From assembly GCA_022779285.1 (NCBI GenBank), contig JALFST010000003.1:1-44815 (forward strand): a stretch of 44,815 bases of DNA. The letters run 5' to 3'. The position numbers and the translations under genes were made by a program. Shown piece after piece: positions 26,185 through 34,391 of the stretch. The notes below the pieces were generated by a model. It made no database searches, had not been told where the DNA came from, and worked only from the letters and a program-made list of their open reading frames with translations. This DNA comes from Peptoniphilaceae bacterium. GTDB taxonomy: Bacteria; Bacillota; Clostridia; Tissierellales; Peptoniphilaceae. Each line of letters starts with the position of its first letter. Position 1 is the first letter of the stretch.

Positions 26185-26718
26185 TTACTTTTTCTTGAGC
26201 TTAAATTCACGGATTCTTTCATTGACAGGCTGCATCAGCTCTCTGCCGACATGAATAATTTCATTCACCTCAGCTTTTCCATATTCTTTGGTGGCTAAAA
26301 TTAAATTTCCGGCTTTTTGATCCCATCCCCAGCGCTTAATCATACTCCAGGGGATAAAGCGGTTTTCTCCGTATATGCCGTTAGCTGCAATAATAATTTT
26401 CCCACGTGAATGAAATAAGAAGACAAGGCCAAGAAGGATCATGACACAGCCTGTCGCATATTCCTTTTGGAAGAAAATGGTAGCGACACCCGCCCCCGCA
26501 ATCAATGCCGCAATCACAAGATTCATCGTACGTCCTCTGGAAGAAAATTCATATTTGGGTTCTTCCAATTTTTTCATGGCTATTTGACCGCGCACGATCT
26601 GGAATACAAAAAACACGAGCATTCCGGCATATAGCAGCAAAATAAAATTTCCGCTCAAAAAAAATGAGGAAGATTGTGCTGCTGCACCGGAGCTTTGTTG
26701 TACCGATTGTGAATTCAT
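26185..26718 (-). CDS. Unknown membrane protein coupled to ftsH
   Basis: I do not recognise a firm family. The 177 aa product has a Gln/Ser-rich start, a first span near 24-45 (FILLLYAGMLVFFVFQIV), two more close together near 65-82 and 86-102, and a soluble C-terminal domain (about 105-177) with RGKIIIAANGIYGENRFIPW and WDQKAGNLILATKEY. The domain resembles small beta-rich PH-like or DUF5673-type domains, where an IPW..I..W pattern recurs; this is a weak impression. The ATG overlaps the ftsH stop by 4 nt (ATGA), so translation is probably coupled, and pyrG follows after 21 nt. Confidence 0.7.
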   Translation of the reverse strand: MNSQSVQQSSGAAAQSSSFFLSGNFILLLYAGMLVFFVFQIVRGQIAMKKLEEPKYEFSSRGRTMNLVIAALIAGAGVATIFFQKEYATGCVMILLGLVFLFHSRGKIIIAANGIYGENRFIPWSMIKRWGWDQKAGNLILATKEYGKAEVNEIIHVGRELMQPVNERIREFKLKKK

Positions 26719-28586
26719 TCGAAATCCCCTTTCTCCAGATAACGTACATGACCATATTGCCGGAAAAGATCTTCAAATTCTTCTCTTCTCATGGTCTCGA
26801 TCTCCAAAAGGCGCTGTGCCAGAGCCTCCAGCAGCTCACGATTTAATTCAAGGATCTCCGTTGCCAGCGACAGGGAGCGTGTCATCAAATGATGCACCTC
26901 TTGATCGATTTGCTCCGCCGTTTTTTCCGAATATGTGCGAATCTGCCCGAGGTCATTGCCAAGAAAAACATTATCCTTTTCTTCTTCCAGTGCAACCGGT
27001 CCCAAATCCGGACTCATTCCGTATTTTACAATCATACTGCGCGCAACCCGCGTGGCACGCTCAATATCATTGGATGCTCCTGTTGAGATATCCTTGAGAA
27101 CAAGGGCTTCCGCCGCACGTCCGCCCAGGAATGTAACGAGATCAATCAGCATATCATTACGCGAACGGAACATCCGATCCTCATCCGGCAGGAAGGAGGT
27201 AAAGCCGCCTGCATACCCGCGCGGAACGATCGTGATCAAATTGACCTCGTCATTGCTCGGCAATGCCCGGGTGACGATGGCATGTCCCGCTTCGTGATAT
27301 GCGGTCAGCGTTCTCTCTTTCTCTATAACGCGACGGGACTTCTTTTCAGGACCTGCTGTAATACGAATCGCTGCTTCTTCAAAGGTTGCCATATCAATAA
27401 CGGTTTCGTTTTTACGGGCTGTCAAAAGAGCTGCTTCATTCGTCATATTTTCCAGGTCAGCCGGAGTAAAGCCGCCTGTTTGACGCGCTAAAGCACGTAA
27501 ATCCACATCCTCTGCTGTTTTTTTATTTCTCAAATGGACGCGAAGAACCTCTTCCCTTTCCCGCACGTCCGGATTTCCTACCAAAATCTGACGGTCAAAA
27601 CGGCCCGGTCTCAGCAATGCGGGATCCAGAATATCGGGACGGTTGGTTGCCGCCATAATGATGATCCCTTCGTTTTGATCAAAACCGTCCAGTTCCACAA
27701 GCAGCTGATTCAGCGTTTGCTCGCGCTCATCGTTGCCTCCGCCCAAACCGGCTCCACGACGGCGTCCTACCGCATCGATTTCATCGATAAAAATGATACA
27801 TGGTGCATTTTTCTTACCTTCCTGGAAAAGATCACGCACACGCGAAGCTCCGACGCCGACAAACATTTCAACAAAATCGGATCCGGAAATCGAGAAGAAA
27901 GGTACTCCCGCCTCTCCGGCAACCGCCTTGGAAAGATATGTTTTTCCTGTTCCCGGAGGGCCGACCAAAAGAACGCCCTTGGGAATACGCGCTCCCACAG
28001 TCGTAAATTTTCTGGGATTCTTCAGAAAATCCACGATTTCCTGAAGCTCCTCTTTTTCTTCTTTCAACCCTGCAACATCCGCAAATGTAACTCTCTTTCC
28101 GGAATCGCGATTCATACGAGCTTTGCTTTTTCCAAATGCATTCATTCCTCCGGATTGTGACTGCATACGGCGGAAAAGCGCAAACATCATGTAGGCCATA
28201 AATCCGTAGAACAAAATATTCGGCAACAATGTCAAAAATGCATTGGGCTCGCTGTCCTCCTTAAAGGTCATCTTGAGAGTGCCCGCTTCCACGCCGGCCT
28301 TCATATAGTCCTGATAGAAATCAGGAAAATATGTTCTGGGAATCACCGCTTCAAACGGCGTATGATTTTCATCCTTGAGCGTTCCGCGGAGTTTGCCGTC
28401 CTGATAGATTGCAGTGTCCACATTTTGCTTTTGTAGCTGGGTAATCAACTCGCCCTGAGTCAGTTTTCCGTTTTTGGGTCCCGTTTGATTGATGAATAAG
28501 AAAATCATGGCGATCACAAGAACCGGTAATAAATAGCTCAGGATCAAGCCGATAGGCAGTGGCTTTTTTTGATTGTTATTGTTCAT
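26715..28586 (-). CDS. ftsH: ATP-dependent zinc metalloprotease FtsH
   Basis: Membrane-anchored AAA+ protease that degrades damaged membrane proteins and selected regulators. The 623 aa product has two N-terminal spans (about 11-33 and 118-138) flanking an external domain of about 85 residues. Its AAA+ module has Walker A GPPGTGKT (209-216), Walker [10 protein letters not shown] and second region of homology [20 protein letters not shown]. The protease zinc site is HEAGH (430-434), with the third ligand in the acidic DIERAT region. Length is normal. The neighbours hpt-tilS-divIC upstream match the conserved Bacillota order. Confidence 0.98.
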   Translation of the reverse strand: MNNNNQKKPLPIGLILSYLLPVLVIAMIFLFINQTGPKNGKLTQGELITQLQKQNVDTAIYQDGKLRGTLKDENHTPFEAVIPRTYFPDFYQDYMKAGVEAGTLKMTFKEDSEPNAFLTLLPNILFYGFMAYMMFALFRRMQSQSGGMNAFGKSKARMNRDSGKRVTFADVAGLKEEKEELQEIVDFLKNPRKFTTVGARIPKGVLLVGPPGTGKTYLSKAVAGEAGVPFFSISGSDFVEMFVGVGASRVRDLFQEGKKNAPCIIFIDEIDAVGRRRGAGLGGGNDEREQTLNQLLVELDGFDQNEGIIIMAATNRPDILDPALLRPGRFDRQILVGNPDVREREEVLRVHLRNKKTAEDVDLRALARQTGGFTPADLENMTNEAALLTARKNETVIDMATFEEAAIRITAGPEKKSRRVIEKERTLTAYHEAGHAIVTRALPSNDEVNLITIVPRGYAGGFTSFLPDEDRMFRSRNDMLIDLVTFLGGRAAEALVLKDISTGASNDIERATRVARSMIVKYGMSPDLGPVALEEEKDNVFLGNDLGQIRTYSEKTAEQIDQEVHHLMTRSLSLATEILELNRELLEALAQRLLEIETMRREEFEDLFRQYGHVRYLEKGDFE

Positions 28587-28602
28587 TCCGTATTCCTTTA
28601 CT

Positions 28603-29166
28603 TCATTTATCTTTATAATAAATCGGCTTTAACGTGCCGATATAGGGCAAATTTCTGAGCTTCTGATTAAAATCCATGCCATAACCGATGACATACTCAT
28701 CCGGAACCTCAAAGCCTACATAATCACCTTGTATATCGGTGACACGCCTCGACTGCTTATTCAGCACGGCCGCGACCTTAACGCTTCTTGCTCCTCTGCT
28801 CTCCAGGTTTTTCTTGAGATAAGTCAAGGTATAGCCGGTATCAATAATATCCTCGACAATCAGAATGTCCTTACCCATAAAATGGTGATCCAAATCCTTC
28901 AGGATACGCACATCTCCGCTGGAAACCGTGTGTGCGCCATAGCTGGAAACGGACATGAAATCAATCTCCACATCCAAGTCGATCCGCTTCATAAGATCCG
29001 CAAGAAAAACAGAGGCTCCCTTTAATATGCATACTAAAAGCAAATCCGCTTTGCCGTCCTTATAATCCTCTGTAATTTGTCTCCCAAGCTCCTGAACACG
29101 CTGAGCGATATCCTCTTCCGAGAAGAGAACACGATCCACGTACCGATTAATGGCTTTTTCGCTCAT
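28603..29166 (-). CDS. hpt: Hypoxanthine phosphoribosyltransferase
   Basis: Purine salvage enzyme joining hypoxanthine or guanine to PRPP. The 187 aa product uses ATG 29164-29166, which overlaps the tilS stop by 4 nt and has GGAGG five bases upstream; an ATG four codons earlier lies on that site. It has the PRPP-binding motif ILIVEDIIDTGYTLTYL, the flexible loop with FMSVSSYG, and DYVGFEVPDEYVIGYGMD near the C-terminus. Length and order (tilS-hpt-ftsH) match the conserved Bacillota block, where HprT and FtsH or TilS can interact in regulation. Confidence 0.96.
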   Translation of the reverse strand: MSEKAINRYVDRVLFSEEDIAQRVQELGRQITEDYKDGKADLLLVCILKGASVFLADLMKRIDLDVEIDFMSVSSYGAHTVSSGDVRILKDLDHHFMGKDILIVEDIIDTGYTLTYLKKNLESRGARSVKVAAVLNKQSRRVTDIQGDYVGFEVPDEYVIGYGMDFNQKLRNLPYIGTLKPIYYKDK

Positions 29167-30629
29167 TTCCACCTCCATTCAATCTTTAGCGTTTTCTTTG
29201 GATCTGTTGCTTTTCGTCTTGCGCTTCTCCCCATTCCCGGCACCCAGAGAATTCCCTGCTCATCGCAGATCACAGGAAAACGGGCACGTAAAACGGAAGG
29301 AAGCTTCCATTCGTTATACAGCAGACGGAGAGCCTTGCTTCCGCCGCCAAATTTCTGAAAGATCTCCCCGCTTCTTCCCGGTCGGACCAGAAGGTGCGAG
29401 AGTCCCTCTGCATTCACGTAACAAAAGGATCCTGTCGCTTTCCAGTCGCTGTCTTGCTGCACGGGAGAGATTCGGATCCCGCCGTTGGCCCATGTGATGT
29501 CCTTTTGAATGATATGGCCCGATTCCTCCGCTCCCTTTTGAGCAAAACAGAAATCAGAGGGAATCTCCACGCTTTCCGTCCGTGTTTTTTCATCCCTCTC
29601 TTTGGCGATAAAGGCGATCACACCTTGAAAATCACATAAAAATATAATATCACAAATGCGTATCCATTTCCCTTTCGGCAGGGTAAATAGTCCGTGAATT
29701 TTTTCAATTTCCTCCATGGAAATGGAATTCGCTTGATTTTGTAAACAAAAGCTATAGAGAATTCTTCGACGAAGCGCAATCGGTTCGTTCAAAAACTCTT
29801 TCCTGCGAAATGCCACGCCATGCAATAATGCGGCATTCCTGATGAGGGGATTCTCCGATAAGACACAGGGATGGAAGACCGCCACACGCTCCATGGCTTC
29901 TTTTGTCCTCTCATTCAGATATTGATTTTCCGCATCGAGAATTTCCGAAAGCTTTGCAAAAGAATCGTCCAGAGAAGGATATCTCCCTCGAAGCTGAGGA
30001 AGGATCTCCAGACGTAAAAAATTTCTGGAAAATGAATTTTCAAGATTGGAGGAATCCTCTCGCCAGGGAAGGCTTCTCTCCAAGGCGCGCTGATAAATTT
30101 TCTCCTTGCTGACCCTAAGCAGCGGGCGAAATAGAAAAAAATCCTTTCGGGCCTCCCATTCCTGCATTCCGATAAGACCGGGCATGCCGCTTCCTCGGAA
30201 CAAATGCATCAAAATCGTTTCCGTCTGATCCTCTCTCTGATGCGCCAATACCAAAACCGGAAGAAATCTTTCTCCGCGAATGCGCTGCTCCATAGCCTTT
30301 TTGAAAAAATCATAACGCATCTTTCGAGCAACCAGCTCGAGCGACGCCTTCTGTGACTTCGCCTGTTCTAAAACATTCCCTCTGCCGACAAGAATCTCCA
30401 GATTGCGCCGATTGCATTCCGAAAGAACGAAAGCCTCATCGGCATCGCTCTCCCTTCCCCTTAAACAGTGGTTAAAATGAAGAACTGTAAGATGCGGATG
30501 CACCTCCGGCAAATCAAATAGATCGAGCAGCGTCATAGAATCGACGCCGCCCGAAACAGCAAGAAAAAAATGATAGCATTGTGCGCTACAAAGCTCTTGA
30601 ATTCGATTTTGAACCGTCTGCACCCACAT
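29163..30629 (-). CDS. tilS: tRNA(Ile)-lysidine synthetase
   Basis: Essential enzyme that modifies C34 of the tRNA(Ile) CAU anticodon to lysidine, switching its codon from AUG to AUA. The 488 aa product has the PP-loop SGGVDS at 26-31, HFNHCLRGRESDADE near 51-65 with the conserved HCLRG, and LVLAHQREDQTETILMHLFR, then substrate-recognition and C-terminal TilS domains (RPGRSGEIFQKFGG). It is somewhat longer than average (about 460). AAGGAGG lies 4 nt before the ATG, 47 nt after divIC, and the stop overlaps the hpt start. Confidence 0.95.
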   Translation of the reverse strand: MWVQTVQNRIQELCSAQCYHFFLAVSGGVDSMTLLDLFDLPEVHPHLTVLHFNHCLRGRESDADEAFVLSECNRRNLEILVGRGNVLEQAKSQKASLELVARKMRYDFFKKAMEQRIRGERFLPVLVLAHQREDQTETILMHLFRGSGMPGLIGMQEWEARKDFFLFRPLLRVSKEKIYQRALERSLPWREDSSNLENSFSRNFLRLEILPQLRGRYPSLDDSFAKLSEILDAENQYLNERTKEAMERVAVFHPCVLSENPLIRNAALLHGVAFRRKEFLNEPIALRRRILYSFCLQNQANSISMEEIEKIHGLFTLPKGKWIRICDIIFLCDFQGVIAFIAKERDEKTRTESVEIPSDFCFAQKGAEESGHIIQKDITWANGGIRISPVQQDSDWKATGSFCYVNAEGLSHLLVRPGRSGEIFQKFGGGSKALRLLYNEWKLPSVLRARFPVICDEQGILWVPGMGRSARRKATDPKKTLKIEWRWK

Positions 30630-30676
30630 ACGCCCTCCTTAGCGGTTGAGCCTCTCGTTTTCACATCTGATCGGCT

Positions 30677-31243
30677 TTAATTCGTTGTGTTTTGCACTCC
30701 CGCAGGCTTCTCCTCCGGAGCTTTTTCCTGTGAAGCACCGTTTCCCGAAGAAGATTCCAGATTTTGCAGGGCTTTTTCATTCACTGAATATGTGCCATCC
30801 TCCATCTTGACAAGGATTTCGTTCCAGCGCACCATCCCCAGCTTTTCATGGGCATATTTTTCTATAAAATCATCCGTATTGACAAGACTGAGCTGATTAC
30901 GCAAATCCTCAATCGAGGTGCTCATCGCCGAACGCTCCGCTTCTAACGATGCCTGCATATTTTTTGCCTCATTGAGCTTCCTTCGTGTCCCGAAAATCGC
31001 AAAAATCGTAGGAATGATGACAATAACGATCAGTCCCGCGCCGATCAAAAGCGGAAATATGGAATTCTTTTTTCGGCTGCGCATGCGAGTATGTCTCTTC
31101 GGGAAAGCCGCGGAATCATCCTTTCGACTACGAGAAGCCTGCCGGGAATCCGCCTCTCGTCTGCGGGAGCCTTTCCGCTGACGTTGCTCGCGACGTTCCG
31201 TTTCCGCATCCTTCTCCGGTAAAATCGACTTGAAATTACTCAT
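30677..31243 (-). CDS. divIC: Septum formation initiator DivIC/FtsB
   Basis: Bitopic division protein that pairs with FtsL and DivIB. From ATG 31241-31243 (GGAGG six bases upstream) it is 188 aa: a basic cytosolic tail rich in Arg and Glu (1-60), one span near 61-83 (IFPLLIGAGLIVIVIIPTIF), a coiled coil (about 86-125) and the DivIC signature DDFIEKYAHEKLGMVRWNEI. The tail after 155 is Ser/Glu/Pro-rich. A longer frame through rqcP has no good start. The ATG overlaps the rqcP stop by 8 nt (ATGAGTAA). Confidence 0.9.
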   Translation of the reverse strand: MSNFKSILPEKDAETERREQRQRKGSRRREADSRQASRSRKDDSAAFPKRHTRMRSRKKNSIFPLLIGAGLIVIVIIPTIFAIFGTRRKLNEAKNMQASLEAERSAMSTSIEDLRNQLSLVNTDDFIEKYAHEKLGMVRWNEILVKMEDGTYSVNEKALQNLESSSGNGASQEKAPEEKPAGVQNTTN

Positions 31244-31490
31244 TTTGCCCCTCCAAAACCCGATACATAGATTGAGCATCTTCCTTTCGAACCACCTCCG
31301 GTACAGAAAGAACCTCAAAATCGAAAGGATTTGTGCCGAATGCAATGTGAACCCGATCCCCCGGCTGCACCTCGGACCCCGCCTTTGCCACTTTTCCGTT
31401 AATCGTAATGCGTCCGGAATCCGCCGCCTCCTTCGCAACCGTTCTACGCTTGATAATTCTGGAATTCTTTAAAAATTTATCGATACGCAT
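31236..31490 (-). CDS. rqcP: S4-domain RNA-binding protein RqcP
   Basis: An 84 aa protein made of one S4 domain: MRIDKFLKNSRIIKRRTVAK (1-20), then the strand-loop ITINGKVAKAGSEVQPGDRV. In Bacillus subtilis RqcP (YabO) works with RqcH on 60S-like stalled 50S subunits to add alanine tails to stalled peptides. The related Hsp15 family binds 50S-tRNA complexes. The position just before divIC supports RqcP. It is 39 nt after dut with GGGGGAG before the ATG. yabP and yabQ, which separate the two genes in spore formers, are absent. Confidence 0.9.
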   Translation of the reverse strand: MRIDKFLKNSRIIKRRTVAKEAADSGRITINGKVAKAGSEVQPGDRVHIAFGTNPFDFEVLSVPEVVRKEDAQSMYRVLEGQNE

Positions 31491-31529
31491 ATGCTCCCCC
31501 GCTTGCCTCCTCGTGTGTTTTGGTTTCTT

Positions 31530-31991
31530 TTAAAATCTGCCGCTCGATCCGAAGCCGGACTCTCCCCGCTCCGTTGCATTTAAAGCATCTGCAACAATCA
31601 AATCAGCCTGCACGTAGGGAATGATAATCATTTGCGCCACTCTTTCGCCATCCTCTAATCGAAGCGTTTCCTTGCCATGATAAAAAAGAGGAATGCGAAT
31701 CTCTCCTCTGTAATCAGAGTCAATGACACCGATACCATTGGAAAGCACAAGCCCTTTCATCCCGAGCCCCGACCGAATGGCAATCAAGCCGAAATACCCT
31801 TCCGGAATTTCAACACATACACCGGTATGTACCGTTGCATGCGAACCGGAAGAAAACTCCACCGGCGTTTCTGTTTTTACGCGCAGATCCAATCCGGCTG
31901 CATGAGCATTTGCATAGCCGGGCATATGACCGCTACATACGATAGGCATTTGTATTCTATTCTGAAAATCTTCATTTTTCTTCATTATCAT
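31530..31991 (-). CDS. dut: dUTP diphosphatase
   Basis: Trimeric dUTPase that hydrolyses dUTP to dUMP, keeping uracil out of DNA and feeding dTMP synthesis. The 153 aa product shows the five family motifs: AGLDLRVKTE (motif 1), RSGLGMKGLVLSNG (2), GVIDSDYRGEIRIPL (3), EDGERVAQMIIIPY (4) and RGESGFGSSGRF (5, usually RGSGGFGSTG). Its start lies inside the 3' end of the HAD gene, with GAGG four bases upstream; an ATG two codons later is possible. 39 nt separate it from rqcP. Confidence 0.95.
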   Translation of the reverse strand: MIMKKNEDFQNRIQMPIVCSGHMPGYANAHAAGLDLRVKTETPVEFSSGSHATVHTGVCVEIPEGYFGLIAIRSGLGMKGLVLSNGIGVIDSDYRGEIRIPLFYHGKETLRLEDGERVAQMIIIPYVQADLIVADALNATERGESGFGSSGRF

Positions 31992-32790
31992 TGTACCTCA
32001 AAATGATATCTGCAGCCTCGGCGAGTCCTGCATTTTTCACATCGCCGACAATAAAATCCGCCGCTGCCTTCAGCTCCTCGGATCCATTTCCCATAGAAAA
32101 GCCAATTCCTGCATTTCGAATCATCGAAAGATCATTCTCATAATCTCCGATTGCGGCAATTTCATCCGGTGAAATACCCAATACCGCACTCAACGATAAA
32201 ATGCCGTTCCACTTGCTGACTCCAGCCGCAGAAACCTCCATTTGTCTGTGAGAGGACGCCGTTACAGAAATTCTGTCGTCCTTCAAAAGGGCATTTTTCA
32301 GATCCTGCATTCTCCTCCCCGGATAGCGGTTGAGCTTGTAGGCCGTGCCTCCATCATGGATAAAATTGGATAAATCGCGTTCCAGATATTCGATCCGCAT
32401 GTTCACCTTGCGCGAAATCATACCTTTGATCCAGGAAAAGAAGCCGAAAATCTTCGGTATATAGCATCTCCCGTTTCCATATAGCAAGAAAAACTCTCCA
32501 TGCGTCCGGCAATCGGCCAACAGATCCCTGAGCGCATCGAGATCCATAGGAATCTCAAAGATTTGCCTGCCATCCCTCTCCACTCCGGCGGAACCGTTAA
32601 ATCCGATACAGTGACACCGAATCGAATATTTTTCCAGGATTGCACAAGCATTTTGCGGGGCTCTTCCCGTAACCAACGCAAAGTCTACGCCGGCCCTCTG
32701 CAATCTGTGAATCGCCTCGATATGCGCTTCCGGAATTTTTCTTTTTCTTGCAAGCGTATTATCAAAATCACTACAAAAAAGTCGAATCAT
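31972..32790 (-). CDS. Cof-type HAD-IIB hydrolase
   Basis: Haloacid-dehalogenase phosphatase of the Cof subfamily, which dephosphorylates small sugar phosphates or cofactors; substrate not predictable. The product of 272 aa has motif I SDFDNTLARKRKIP (two catalytic Asp) near residues 7-20, motif II VTGRAP, a C2-type cap (about 80-185) and motif III/IV AIGDYENDLSMIRNAGIGFSMG (shown by its core GDYENDLSM). The ATG at 32788-32790 has GAGG six bases upstream; an earlier ATG (32808) lacks one. First gene of the long minus-strand run; dut overlaps its end. Confidence 0.92.
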   Translation of the reverse strand: MIRLFCSDFDNTLARKRKIPEAHIEAIHRLQRAGVDFALVTGRAPQNACAILEKYSIRCHCIGFNGSAGVERDGRQIFEIPMDLDALRDLLADCRTHGEFFLLYGNGRCYIPKIFGFFSWIKGMISRKVNMRIEYLERDLSNFIHDGGTAYKLNRYPGRRMQDLKNALLKDDRISVTASSHRQMEVSAAGVSKWNGILSLSAVLGISPDEIAAIGDYENDLSMIRNAGIGFSMGNGSEELKAAADFIVGDVKNAGLAEAADIILRYNDNEEK

Positions 32791-32838
32791 TTTTTTCCTC
32801 ATCTTCATTTTGTTCTCATGATAGCATACTCCTGCCCC

Positions 32839-32866
32839 TTGTGCGGTAGAGATTCTCCGATATAAT
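32839..32866 (+). promoter_or_regulatory. Promoter of the zinc metallopeptidase gene
   Basis: TTGTGC (32839-32844), 16-nt spacer, TATAAT (32861-32866), about 28 nt before the start codon at 32895. The AAAGGGAGG site directly precedes the ATG. Confidence 0.65.
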
Positions 32867-32894
32867 TATTTTAAGAAAACAAAGGGAGGTTCCT

Positions 32895-33764
32895 ATGCAG
32901 TGGAAAGGACGCAGACAAAGCTCAAATGTACAGAATGGCGGACGCGGAGTGAAAAAAGGTGTTGCTATCGGCGGAAGCGGTCTTCTGCTTGGACTGCTTG
33001 TCTTTCTGTTGACCGGTAACCCCTTGGCTGCGTTAAATATCGGCCTTCAAAGCGGCGGATCACAACAAATTCAACAGGAAAGCATAACGCTCACCAGGCA
33101 GGAAAAAGAATTGTATGATTACAGCCGTGTTGTGCTCGCTGATACAGAGGACGCTTGGCATGCCATCCTTTCAGATTACGGGAAAACCTACCACGAGCCC
33201 AAAATGGTGGTTTTCCAGGAAAATGTAAAATCAGGCTGTGGGATTGCATCCTCCGGAGTCGGTCCGTTCTATTGCGGCACCGATAATGCCATTTATATCG
33301 ACCTTTCGTTTTATAACACATTGATCCGCGATTTTCAGGTAAAAGAGGGAGATTTCATCCTCAGCTATGTTATTTCACATGAAGTAGGACATCATATACA
33401 AAATGAGCTTGGGATTCTGAACAAGGTACATTCTCAGCAGCGGCGTCTCAATCAGGAGAATGCCAACACCCTTTCGGTACGCCTCGAATTACAGGCGGAT
33501 TATTTAGCCGGAGTCGTTGCCCGATATCAGGATCAGAACGGCTATCTGGATACCGGTGATGTCGAAGAAGCCATTCGAACAGCTTGGGCGATCGGGGATG
33601 ATACGATTCAAAAAAAATATCAGGGACAGGTGCAGCCGGAAAGCTTTACGCACGGGACCGGAGAACAGCGTATTCGATGGTTTCAGCTTGGATATCAAAC
33701 GGGCGATCTTTCCAACTACAATACTTTTGATACCGATAAATACCCCACAATTCGAGATCTTTAG
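32895..33764 (+). CDS. YpfJ-type neutral zinc metallopeptidase
   Basis: Membrane-anchored putative zinc metallopeptidase of the YpfJ/KPN_02809 family (Zn_peptidase, PF04228 by recollection); substrates unknown. The 289 aa product opens with MQWKGRRQSSNVQ as in the family, has one span near 22-40 (VAIGGSGLLLGLLVFLL), conserved CGIASSGVGPFYCGTDNAIY (split by two Cys at 115 and 127) and the zinc motif HEVGHH at 162-167, with ELQADYLAGV as the downstream acidic ligand region. Single-gene unit with its own promoter and terminator. Confidence 0.93.
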   Translation: MQWKGRRQSSNVQNGGRGVKKGVAIGGSGLLLGLLVFLLTGNPLAALNIGLQSGGSQQIQQESITLTRQEKELYDYSRVVLADTEDAWHAILSDYGKTYHEPKMVVFQENVKSGCGIASSGVGPFYCGTDNAIYIDLSFYNTLIRDFQVKEGDFILSYVISHEVGHHIQNELGILNKVHSQQRRLNQENANTLSVRLELQADYLAGVVARYQDQNGYLDTGDVEEAIRTAWAIGDDTIQKKYQGQVQPESFTHGTGEQRIRWFQLGYQTGDLSNYNTFDTDKYPTIRDL

Positions 33765-33784
33765 CATCCGTATCATGTCAAAAC

Positions 33785-33834
33785 GGCACAAAGGATCCTT
33801 CCAATTTCCCAGGATCCTTTGTGCCTTTTCTTTT
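33785..33834 (+). terminator. Intrinsic terminator after the metallopeptidase gene
   Basis: Perfect 15-bp inverted repeat GGCACAAAGGATCCT (33785-33799) / AGGATCCTTTGTGCC (33811-33825), 11-nt loop, then TTTTCTTTT. It starts 20 nt after the stop codon. Confidence 0.93.
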
Positions 33835-34311
33835 ATGTGATCATTTCCTGCCTTATGTTCAAAAATGTGGGAATCGGTTGCGGCATCTCTTGGCTATCAG
33901 CAAGCGCATTCTTTGGAGCGATTTTTCGAAGAACAAAGCAATTACAGAATTATCGGTATATAGCTTTTCGTATCGGTTCTGTTATTCCTTTCCATCCGGC
34001 TTCAGCATATCTCTGCCATCAGAAGGCATGAGACCGCCAACACAAGAGCTCCGATCGTATCACTCCTTGGTATCCGTTTTTCGCATTGACTTTTCTCCTC
34101 ATTCTCTGTCCGTTACGAATTCCCCTCCGTTTTCCGGACTTGCATGATGCTTTTTATCTTCATCACAGCTTTCCGCTGCATCTTTCCTTTGGAAAAATCC
34201 AGGGTACATTTGTCTATCATCCAAAAAGGAGGCAAAGAGTGCTTGACCATTTCATAATATAGGACTCCTTTTCCTCTTTCTTGCCCATTGAGGTATATTT
34301 TCCCTTACCCT
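33835..34311. other. Intergenic stretch with no confident gene
   Basis: About 480 nt between the terminator and the M18 aminopeptidase 3' end. Short open frames exist on both strands, but none has a ribosome binding site with family-like sequence. On the minus strand a fragment reading SDTIGALVLAVSCLLMAEIC looks like a membrane span, preceded by an out-of-frame ATG with its own stop; it could be the remains of a decayed membrane-protein gene, but I cannot show it. Confidence 0.4.
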
Positions 34312-34353
34312 TATATAAAATATTCCCGGTCTCCAACCGAAAGCCGAGAATAT
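34312..34353 (-). terminator. Possible terminator after the M18 aminopeptidase
   Basis: Inverted repeat ATATTCCCGG (34320-34329) / CCGAGAATAT (34344-34353), nine of ten positions complementary, followed on the minus strand by TTTATATAA. Modest U-tract, so moderate confidence. Confidence 0.45.
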
Positions 34354-34391
34354 AACATCGTTTTTTTGAATGGATTCTCAATATCCCCCTG

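Noticed and set aside
27534-28160. A 208-codon plus-strand open frame
   Set aside because: Lies wholly opposite the AAA+ domain of ftsH and reads as a cysteine/histidine-rich shadow with no ribosome binding site.
33819-34147. Small plus-strand frames after the metallopeptidase gene
   Set aside because: They begin inside the terminator hairpin region, lack ribosome binding sites and look like random translation.
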